Assembly (NCBI GenBank): GCA_036274195.1
Contig: DASUGD010000371.1
Span: forward strand, 1-42,241
Direction: 5' to 3'
Source: JAJKIV01 sp036274195
GTDB taxonomy: Bacteria; Gemmatimonadota; Gemmatimonadetes; Gemmatimonadales; Gemmatimonadaceae
Length of the DNA stretch: 42,241 bases
The first letter of the stretch is position 1, and the number at the start of each line of letters is the position of its first letter. The notes below the pieces were generated by a model. It was not told the DNA's origin, did not search any database, and saw only the letters and a program-made list of their open reading frames with translations. The translations under genes were made by a program, and so were the position numbers. Positions 36,222-42,241 of the stretch are shown in pieces.

Positions 36222-37036
36222 CGCGGGCGCCCGTCGCCGGCGGGTACCCCGAACGCGAATTGGACAAGTTGATTTTGGCACGACTCACGGGCCGCCCACT
36301 CGTGCTGTCATTCGACGTGGATGGAACGCTCGCCCCGATCGTGGCTCATCCCTCGCTCGCGCGGGTTCCGGAGGCGACGCGCGGCATCATCGCGTCGCTG
36401 GTGACCACACCCGGCGTCATCGTCATCCTCGTCTCCGGTCGAGCCGCGTCCGATGCAAAGCGAGTGGTTGGCGTCGACCACGTCTGGACGGTGGGCAACC
36501 ACGGCGCTGAGGTGATCGATCCTACCGGCGACACCATCGTCGACGCAGCGGTTTCGGGTTACACCGAGGCGATGGCACGAACGGCGCAAACACTCGAGCC
36601 CCTGATTGCGCCGATTCGCGGAGTGCTCCTCGAGAACAAGCGCTTGACGCTCAGCATTCATTACAGGGCGGCCGACGAGGGTGTCGTTCCGCGACTGCGT
36701 AGTATCGTCGAGGGCGTCGCGGCAGAGCAGGGACTCATCGTGACCGAGGGAAAGAAGGTGATCGAAATTCGACCACCCATTGGCGTCAACAAGGGAACGG
36801 CCATTTCGCGACTCATCGGCGACCTCGGTGGGTTCAATCGTGGTGCGTCCGTTCTGTTCGCCGGCGACGATGTCACGGATGAGGATGCGTTTCGATTTCT
36901 CCGCGAGCACCACCCCGCGGCGATAACCATTTGCATCGGCGATCGTAGCGACACCGCGGCGGAATTCAGGTTCCGCGATACTGAACGGTTGCGGGTGTTG
37001 CTCGAACGGGTTGCTCGCGCAGCGGCGGAACCATGA
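36218..37036 (+). CDS. otsB: Trehalose-6-phosphate phosphatase
   Basis: 272-residue HAD-superfamily phosphatase finishing trehalose synthesis. HAD motif I is SFDVDGTLAP (Asp nucleophile and second Asp), motif II LVSGR, the cap carries VGNHGAEV, the Lys region is KKVIEIRPPIGVNKGTA, and motif III is FAGDDVTDEDAF. All catalytic residues are present. A 20-residue N-terminal extension precedes the fold. Overlaps otsA upstream and the GH15 gene downstream by 4 bp each (ATGA), so all three are translationally coupled. Confidence 0.95.
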   Translation: MTRAPVAGGYPERELDKLILARLTGRPLVLSFDVDGTLAPIVAHPSLARVPEATRGIIASLVTTPGVIVILVSGRAASDAKRVVGVDHVWTVGNHGAEVIDPTGDTIVDAAVSGYTEAMARTAQTLEPLIAPIRGVLLENKRLTLSIHYRAADEGVVPRLRSIVEGVAAEQGLIVTEGKKVIEIRPPIGVNKGTAISRLIGDLGGFNRGASVLFAGDDVTDEDAFRFLREHHPAAITICIGDRSDTAAEFRFRDTERLRVLLERVARAAAEP

Positions 37037-38892
37037 CGACACGAGTTTGGCATGAGACGCCACAGCCATGGCGCCTCAGTGAGTATCGGGACTATCGGCC
37101 GATATCCTCGTACGCCTTGATCGGCGACCTGCACACCGCGGCACTCGTTGGGCTGAACGGCTCCATCGACTGGTGTTGTTTTCCCCATTTCGATTCGGCA
37201 TCGGTCTTCGCCGCTATTCTCGACGCCACACGGGGCGGGAGCTTCGTGATCGCGCCGGCTGTGGCGCACACGTCGGAGCAGCGGTATTCACCGTCGACCA
37301 ACGTGCTCATCACCACGTTCAGTCTCGATGCAGGCGGAGTGGTGGAGCTCACGGACTTCATGCCAGTGACTGCCTCCGGTCATCGCGGCGACTTTCCGGA
37401 GATCCACCGGCGAGTGCGATGCACCCGGGGCGAAGCCGAGGTTGTCATACGATTCGCGCCGCGGTTCGACTACGGCGAGCCGATGATTCGATTGCAGCCG
37501 CGATGGAGCGGCGTATTGGCGACGGACGCGCAGGACGATGTGCTGACGCTCGCTGGACCGCGAGACATCTGGTGGCGGTTCGACGGTGGTGTTGCCGTTG
37601 CGGCCATCAAGCTTCTCGAGGGCGAGCAGGCGTGGTTCGTCGCGCGTTATGACGACGACGAAGTTCGGCCGATCGACCACTATCAGTCGGAGGCGAAGCT
37701 CAAGGAGACGACCGCGTTCTGGGACACGTGGACCGCGCGGATTCAATACACGGGGATGTACCGCGAGGTAGTCGAGCGGTCGGCACTGGCGCTCAAGCTG
37801 ATGTGCTTTCAGCCGACGGGCGCGATCGTCGCGGCGCCAACGACGTCGCTCCCGGAGGAAATCGGCGGGCTGCGGAACTGGGACTACCGATACTCCTGGC
37901 TCCGTGATTCGGCCTTCGTGCTGTACTCACTCAACATCCTTGGCCACTTCGAGGAGGCGGATCGTTTCATGCGCTTTCTCAAGCGCGTGTGCCGGAAGAC
38001 CGATGACACGCACCTGCAGATCATGTATGGCATCGATGGCGCTCGTGATCTCGGTGAGCGAACGCTCGATCACCTCGAGGGGTACCGAGGGTCACGGCCT
38101 GTGCGCGTCGGCAACGGTGCGTACGATCAGCTGCAGCTGGATGTCTACGGCGAGGTGTTGGAGACGGCCTATCTCTGGAGCCGGCGTCACGAGGTAACGG
38201 AGGGCACGTGGCTGACCCTCCAGCGCCTCGTGGATTGGGTGTCGGACAATTGGCGACGCCCGGACAGCGGCATCTGGGAAGTTCGTGCGGGACTTCAGCA
38301 CTACGTGTTCAGCAAGGTCATGTGCTGGGTCGCGCTCGACCGGGGGATACGCTTGGCGCGCCGCTTTGGTCTGCCCGCGGACCTAACGCGATGGCACGCG
38401 GAGCGCGCGGCCATCCACGCGGAGGTTATGGAGAAGGGATGGAGCGAGCACAAGCAAAGCTTCGTTCAGTATTACGGTACTGAAGCACTGGACGCGTCCA
38501 ACCTCGTCATCCCGATGGTGCATTTTCTGCCGGCCGATCACCCGCGCGTGCGCGGGACGGTGATGGCGACGCTGCGGGAGCTCACGAGCGAGGACAGGGA
38601 GTTGGTGTATCGCTACCGGAACGATGACGGGTTGCCGGGTGAGGAGGGGGTGTTCTCGATCTGCACGTTCTGGCTCGCGGAAGCGCTCGCGTTATGCGGC
38701 GAGGTGGAGCGCGGCGAGCGAATCTTCCAGCGGATGCTGAAGCATGCCAATCACGTGGGGCTCTACAGCGAGGAACTGAACCCGGCAACGGGTGAGTTCC
38801 TCGGGAATCATCCGCAAGCGTTCACGCACATTGCGCTGATCAACTGCGCGCACGTGCTGGAGACGTTGAAGCGCCGGAGGACCCGTTCGTAG
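37033..38892 (+). CDS. GH15 family glycoside hydrolase (glucoamylase/trehalase-like)
   Basis: 619 residues, the length typical of two-domain bacterial GH15 proteins. The N-terminal beta-sandwich opens with ISSYALIGDLHTAALVGLNGSIDWCC. The (alpha/alpha)6 catalytic barrel shows RNWDYRYSWLRDSAFVLY, the DVYGEVLETAYLW region, and YSEELNPATGEFLGNHPQ near the end; the Glu of these blocks are candidates for the acid and base. No signal peptide, so it is cytoplasmic. GH15 members include glucoamylases and, in actinobacteria, a trehalase. The coupling to otsA-otsB suggests it acts on trehalose or on alpha-glucans competing for glucose, but specificity cannot be read from sequence alone. Confidence 0.92.
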   Translation: MTTRVWHETPQPWRLSEYRDYRPISSYALIGDLHTAALVGLNGSIDWCCFPHFDSASVFAAILDATRGGSFVIAPAVAHTSEQRYSPSTNVLITTFSLDAGGVVELTDFMPVTASGHRGDFPEIHRRVRCTRGEAEVVIRFAPRFDYGEPMIRLQPRWSGVLATDAQDDVLTLAGPRDIWWRFDGGVAVAAIKLLEGEQAWFVARYDDDEVRPIDHYQSEAKLKETTAFWDTWTARIQYTGMYREVVERSALALKLMCFQPTGAIVAAPTTSLPEEIGGLRNWDYRYSWLRDSAFVLYSLNILGHFEEADRFMRFLKRVCRKTDDTHLQIMYGIDGARDLGERTLDHLEGYRGSRPVRVGNGAYDQLQLDVYGEVLETAYLWSRRHEVTEGTWLTLQRLVDWVSDNWRRPDSGIWEVRAGLQHYVFSKVMCWVALDRGIRLARRFGLPADLTRWHAERAAIHAEVMEKGWSEHKQSFVQYYGTEALDASNLVIPMVHFLPADHPRVRGTVMATLRELTSEDRELVYRYRNDDGLPGEEGVFSICTFWLAEALALCGEVERGERIFQRMLKHANHVGLYSEELNPATGEFLGNHPQAFTHIALINCAHVLETLKRRRTRS

Positions 38893-38934
38893 AACGGGAT
38901 CCCACGGCGCTTCGGTAATCGGGCGGCGTCGCGA

Positions 38935-39564
38935 CTACTTCTTCTTGGCTGGCTTGGCGCTCGCCTTGGCGACCGCAGGCCGCTTGACCGCCCCCTTTGC
39001 CGGGGCGGCTTTTTTTGTCGCGGCGTGAGCTGTCTTCTTGGCGCTTGCGGCGGCTTTGGGCGTCGCGGGCTTGGGAGCCGCGGCGGCCGCAGCCTTCGCT
39101 GCCGGAGGTGCGGGTGCCGGTTTCACAGGAACGATGGCGGGCGGTTTGTCGACGGCTTTGACCGCCGGCCGGCTCGCGGCGCGCTCGGTTGGCGGCGTCG
39201 CGGGCTTGTGCAGCGCGGCGCCCGGATTTCGCCTGCCGTGCGCCTCCTCCGCTTCGCGAATGAGTTTGTCGGCTTCGTCCTGGGTCATCTGCCCGCGGCG
39301 GACCATGTACTGGACGAGGTCGCGCGCGCTTTCCACCGCGAATCCGGTGAGACCGGCGGCGGCGTTGATGACGTCTTTCATGGCTGCCGCCATCTTGCTG
39401 CCGGCTTCGAGGCTGATCTCGTGGGCACGGGCGGCCATTTCGGCGACGGTGTCTCGGACGTCCTGCCCGCGATGTCCTGGGCTTCGACGTGGAGGGGTGG
39501 CTGGAGCAGGGGCTTCAGCTGCCGCCGCAGGCTTCGACTCGGGAAGGGGCGCTTTTTCCGACAT
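38935..39564 (-). CDS. Phasin-like protein with histone-H1-like Lys/Ala/Pro tail
   Basis: 209 residues. The middle (about 30-110) is an amphipathic helical segment, DTVAEMAARAHEISLEAG to TGFAVESARDLVQYMVRRG, followed by QMTQDEADKLIREAEE; this resembles PhaF/PhaI-type polyhydroxyalkanoate-granule proteins. The last 90 residues are almost only Ala, Lys and Pro, with AAPK/KKAAPAK-type repeats like histone H1, expected to bind DNA. PhaF of pseudomonads has this combination and helps partition granules on the nucleoid. No PHA synthase gene is in the window. Convergent with the trehalose operon. Alternative: an unrelated H1-like nucleoid protein. Confidence 0.85.
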   Translation of the reverse strand: MSEKAPLPESKPAAAAEAPAPATPPRRSPGHRGQDVRDTVAEMAARAHEISLEAGSKMAAAMKDVINAAAGLTGFAVESARDLVQYMVRRGQMTQDEADKLIREAEEAHGRRNPGAALHKPATPPTERAASRPAVKAVDKPPAIVPVKPAPAPPAAKAAAAAAPKPATPKAAASAKKTAHAATKKAAPAKGAVKRPAVAKASAKPAKKK

Positions 39565-39572
39565 AGGGGAGG

Positions 39573-39597
39573 GGCCGCGCTCCCTCGGGGAGCGGCC
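39573..39597 (-). promoter_or_regulatory. Hairpin just upstream of the phasin-like start codon
   Basis: GGCCGC 39573-39578 pairs with GCGGCC 39592-39597, and TCCC with GGGG/GGGA inside, with a 2-nt bulge. In the transcript it ends nine bases before the ATG, covering the ribosome-binding region, and no Shine-Dalgarno sequence is visible. It may control translation. Confidence 0.45.
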
Positions 39598-39600
39598 GTC

Positions 39601-39786
39601 GAGATGATTGAGGAGAAACCAGCCGAGTGATACCGTTTGCGATCTGACGTCGAATTCTAACCGTCGGACGGCGGTAAGTATATGATTTTTCGCAAGCTAT
39701 GCAAGTGACTCAGCAGCAGACAACATGCAGTATTCGGCAATATCATATGTTTCTATGAACAACAAAGATATCACTATGACGCCATA
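39601..39786. other. AT-rich intergenic patch with inverted ATATGAT/ATCATAT
   Basis: This is the most AT-rich stretch of the window, centred on 39675-39780. ATATGAT at 39680-39686 is repeated in inverse orientation as ATCATAT at 39742-39748. Several -10-like words (TATGAC, GATATC) lie near the CoA-transferase start, so it is probably a divergent promoter/operator region. No gene is supported. Confidence 0.5.
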
Positions 39787-40908
39787 ATGGCGACTCTACC
39801 ACTCGCTGGATTTAGATTGGTCGATCTCTCGAGAGTGCTCGCCGGCCCGCTGGCAGCAATGACTCTCGGCGACCTTGGTGCCGACGTCATCAAAATCGAA
39901 CGGCCCGTCACGGGCGACGAGACGCGCGGGTGGGGTCCACCCTTCGACGCCAATGGGGAAAGCGCATACTACCTTAGCGTGAATCGAAACAAGCTCAGCA
40001 TTGCCCTCGACCTCGATTCACCCGCCGACCTCCAATTTCTGACATCGCTGATCCGTACGGCCGATGTGGTCGTCGACAACTTTCGCCCCGGTACGCTCGA
40101 GCGCCGCGGCTTGAACGTCTCGTCCTTGCTCACGGAGCAGCCCGAGCTCTTGTGGTGCACGATCACCGGGTTTGGTCCGACGAGCTCTCGTCCGGGGTAC
40201 GACTTTGTCGTGCAAGCGGAGAGCGGTTGGATGTCCATTACGGGCGAGCCAGAGGGTAGCCCGATGAAAGTCGGGGTTGCGTTGGCGGACGTCCTGGCCG
40301 GCAAGGACGCGACGATCTCCATTCTTGCGGGACTCGCGAGCCGAGGTCGCGGTCGCACGGCGGAGGAGCGGCGCACATTCGTCTCCTTGGCAACGAGTGC
40401 CGTGGCCGCGTTGGTGAATGTCGCGCAGAATGCGCTGGTGTCGGGTCAGAAACCAACGCGGTGGGGAAACGCGCACGCGAACCTGGTTCCGTACGAGTTG
40501 TTTCAGGCGGCCGACCGCGCGATTGTGATCGCCGTCGGGAGCGACGGGCAATGGAAAAGCTGCGCGCGTGCTCTCGGGCTGGACGCGCTGGCCGCCGATG
40601 AGCGGTTGGCCACGAATGCTGGCCGGATCGCCCACCGTGAAACCATCGTCACGGCGATGGCGGAGCGCGTCGGGTCTCGCTCGGCTACCTACTGGCTCAC
40701 CGCGCTCGCAAGGGCAGGCGTGCCGGCTGGTACGGTGCGTACGGTTCCGGAGGCCCTCGCCGACGTCGACGCCTCGCCGCTCACGGGCGTCGCGCCTAAC
40801 GCGCCAGGCACGGTGCGACTGCCGCCTCCGAAGCTCGACGAGCACGGGCCACTGGTGCGACAGTACGGATGGGAGGCGTTCGGGCGCCTAACGTCAAATC
40901 CGGACTAG
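39787..40908 (+). CDS. Class III CoA-transferase (CaiB/BaiF family)
   Basis: 373 residues. Members of this family move CoA between carboxylic acids (formyl/oxalyl, carnitine, succinyl/malate-type). Typical blocks are FRLVDLSRVLAGPLAAMTLGDLGADVIKIER, RNKLSIALDLDSPADLQFL, VVVDNFRPGTLERRGL, GFGPTSSRPGYDFVVQAESG and KVGVALADVLAG, whose Asp may be the catalytic residue that forms the acyl anhydride. Substrates unknown. It stands alone after the AT-rich region. TATGAC ends 6 nt before the ATG, with no ribosome-binding site. A GCCTAACG motif lies at each of 40794 and 40886, near its 3' end. Confidence 0.93.
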   Translation: MATLPLAGFRLVDLSRVLAGPLAAMTLGDLGADVIKIERPVTGDETRGWGPPFDANGESAYYLSVNRNKLSIALDLDSPADLQFLTSLIRTADVVVDNFRPGTLERRGLNVSSLLTEQPELLWCTITGFGPTSSRPGYDFVVQAESGWMSITGEPEGSPMKVGVALADVLAGKDATISILAGLASRGRGRTAEERRTFVSLATSAVAALVNVAQNALVSGQKPTRWGNAHANLVPYELFQAADRAIVIAVGSDGQWKSCARALGLDALAADERLATNAGRIAHRETIVTAMAERVGSRSATYWLTALARAGVPAGTVRTVPEALADVDASPLTGVAPNAPGTVRLPPPKLDEHGPLVRQYGWEAFGRLTSNPD

Positions 40909-40960
40909 CCGGGACGCCTCCCGATGCGATCGGCCAGAAGAGGGTCCGGACACGATGCTG

Positions 40961-41167
40961 CTAGCGAAGTCGCAGGCGCCAAATCGTGTACCACACGCCC
41001 AGTACCAGCGCTGGCAGCCAGACCCAGGCCGAAACCCTGTTCCGCATGAGGGCCGCGGCGATGACGATGACGACAAGGACCGCGACCGCACCCAAAGGAG
41101 CATGCGACACCGCATCCCTGAACATCGCGATGATTTCCTGTAGCGCCGACCCAATGACGTCGCCCAC
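40961..41167 (-). CDS. Small two-helix membrane protein, hypothetical
   Basis: 68 residues starting at GTG 41167. Two hydrophobic segments, APLGAVAVLVVIVIAAALM and AWVWLPALVLGVWYTIW, are separated by a short basic loop (RNRVS), and the C-terminus is basic (RLRLR), as expected for an inside-out-inside topology. Composition and codon pattern look genuinely coding. It is divergent from the adenine methyltransferase gene. No family recognised and no function assigned; it could still be a spurious frame. Confidence 0.5.
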   Translation of the reverse strand: MGDVIGSALQEIIAMFRDAVSHAPLGAVAVLVVIVIAAALMRNRVSAWVWLPALVLGVWYTIWRLRLR

Positions 41168-41274
41168 ACTCGCGATCGCGGTAGAGAACCAGTCGACTGT
41201 ATATCCTTGTCACCACGGTGTCCAGCAAAATCATCAGTGCCGTCGTGCCGTGAACGCGGGCGATCGAACGAGCG

Positions 41275-42241
41275 ATGCGATACATCGGCAACAAGACGAA
41301 ACTGCTGCCATTCCTCAAATCTGCGATGGCGAGACTCGCCATCGCCCCGGGGACCGCCCACGACGCATTCGCTGGAACGGCAGCGGTTGGGCGAGCGCTC
41401 AAGTCCACTGGCTGGGTCGTTCACTCCAGCGACCTGATGACGTACTCGTATGTCATGCAGCGGGCGTATGTCGTTGCTTCGAGGTTGGACTCCTTCAACG
41501 AGCTGGCGAACGCCGACCCCGGGATTCGCGACCTGTTCGCCGAGCGCGGTCTGACGGCCACGCATCGATCGATCATCGGCGCCGAGCAGGGCATTGCTTT
41601 GGAGCCCACCGGATTGGCGGCCAGACGACTGAGCGCGATCGCCGAACATCTGGCCAGTGGCGTGGCCCCGAGCGAAGGGTTCTTTGCGCAGAACTTCAGC
41701 GCGGCCGGCGGGAGGATGTATTTCACGGATGAAAACGCCCGCCGAATAGACGCCGCCCGGACGATACTTCACGACTGGCGTCAGCGCGGTCTTCTCGCCG
41801 ACGATACGTTCTACATCCTGCTTGCCGCCGTGATCGAAGGCGCGGATCGCGTTGCAAATACCGCGGGTGTCTACGCCGCGTTCATCAAGCAGTGGCAACC
41901 GAATGCGCTGCGGCGATTCTCGATCGTTCCCGAGCTTCCGGTCCGAACGCTCGCCCGCTGCGTTGCCCATCAGGCAGACGCTGCGCAGGTCGCGGAGACA
42001 CTCGGCTCGATCGATCTGCTGTACGTCGATCCTCCGTACAACACGCGGCAGTACGCTGGCTACTACCACGTGCCCGAGCTCATCGCACGAGGGTGGTTCG
42101 ATGACGAGGTAGAGCTGCGAGGGAAGACGGGCCTCATCGCCGACGAGGATCAGAGGAGTGCCTGGTGCTCACGACGGGACGCTCCAAATGCGCTCCGCAG
42201 CCTGCTCGTGGCGACAGGCGCCCGCCACATTCTCGTGAGTT
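41275..42241 (+). CDS. D12-class DNA N6-adenine methyltransferase (3' end outside window)
   Basis: 322 codons are visible without a stop, and the gene runs off the window. The opening MRYIGNKTKLLPFL and FAGTAAVGRAL form the S-adenosylmethionine site, and YVDPPYNTRQYAGYYH (about residue 250) carries the catalytic DPPY motif, in the Dam/DpnM (D12) order. Between them lies a helical target-recognition region longer than in Dam. It would methylate adenine in a specific site. No restriction endonuclease is visible on this side; the partner may lie beyond the edge, or the enzyme may be solitary. TATATCCT at about 41200-41207 is a possible -10. Note the window-wide GCCTAACG motif, which contains adenines on both strands. 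Confidence 0.88.
   Translation, partial: MRYIGNKTKLLPFLKSAMARLAIAPGTAHDAFAGTAAVGRALKSTGWVVHSSDLMTYSYVMQRAYVVASRLDSFNELANADPGIRDLFAERGLTATHRSIIGAEQGIALEPTGLAARRLSAIAEHLASGVAPSEGFFAQNFSAAGGRMYFTDENARRIDAARTILHDWRQRGLLADDTFYILLAAVIEGADRVANTAGVYAAFIKQWQPNALRRFSIVPELPVRTLARCVAHQADAAQVAETLGSIDLLYVDPPYNTRQYAGYYHVPELIARGWFDDEVELRGKTGLIADEDQRSAWCSRRDAPNALRSLLVATGARHILVS

Noticed and set aside
35061..36281. 406-residue minus-strand frame opposite otsA
   Set aside because: Complement of a strongly conserved enzyme, with no recognisable features.
40894..42069. 391-residue minus-strand frame opposite the adenine methyltransferase
   Set aside because: The plus-strand gene has DPPY and SAM motifs; this frame has none.

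Overview
The window is 42.2 kb of GC-rich bacterial chromosome, densely packed with genes. It holds no rRNA, recognisable intact tRNA, CRISPR array or insertion sequence. The gene mix suggests Gemmatimonadota or a nearby lineage: tandem 2TM-type Ser/Thr kinases, a long plant/cyanobacteria-type IspH, molybdenum-hydroxylase accessory genes, a small secreted Pro-rich protein with an MCRIWLDNVPP block, and many secreted or lipoprotein products. That placement is inference. A diderm cell is likely.

Layout. 0-0.3 kb: a 46-bp imperfect inverted repeat. 0.3-8.3 kb: glutamine-dependent NAD synthetase (-), class A penicillin-binding protein (+), lone MacB-type ABC permease (-) and Lon protease (-). 8.3-12.9 kb: two tandem membrane Ser/Thr kinases followed by a G-rich/C-rich minisatellite hairpin. 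13-17.4 kb: a DUF4015-like glycoside-hydrolase lipoprotein; a convergent operon of alpha/beta hydrolase, TPR protein and glycine-zipper protein; and an unknown 394-residue protein. 17.7-23.5 kb: DEAD-box helicase, pseudopilin, coiled-coil lipoprotein, a gene hidden by an in-frame TGA (a SelW/Rdx-like selenoprotein with a SECIS-like hairpin directly after the TGA), a small secreted protein and a large DExH helicase. 23.6-28.8 kb: CGNR zinc-finger regulator, YjjX-type NTP phosphatase plus thioesterase, LD-carboxypeptidase, and IspH plus an aldose-epimerase-like protein.

29.0-34.5 kb is a tightly overlapping five-gene run: XdhC, a MoCF-domain molybdopterin-binding protein, an IscU/SufU-like scaffold, MocA, and a serine beta-lactamase-like/VanX fusion. 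The first four look like a cofactor-maturation module for a molybdenum hydroxylase encoded elsewhere; the fifth is a peptidoglycan-type enzyme that is only translationally coupled to them. 34.6-38.9 kb is a trehalose operon: otsA, otsB and a GH15 hydrolase with 4-bp overlaps. After it come a phasin-like protein with a histone-H1-like tail, an AT-rich patch, a class III CoA-transferase, a small membrane protein and a D12-class adenine methyltransferase cut by the window end.

Three observations stand out. First, the hidden SelW-like selenoprotein gene at 19820-20050. Second, a dispersed octamer-like motif, GCCTAACG, found on both strands and in all reading frames, and accounting for many of the rare TTA/CTA leucine codons I checked. 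Third, several start codons preceded at 6-10 nt by a -10-like hexamer and no ribosome-binding site, suggesting leaderless mRNAs.
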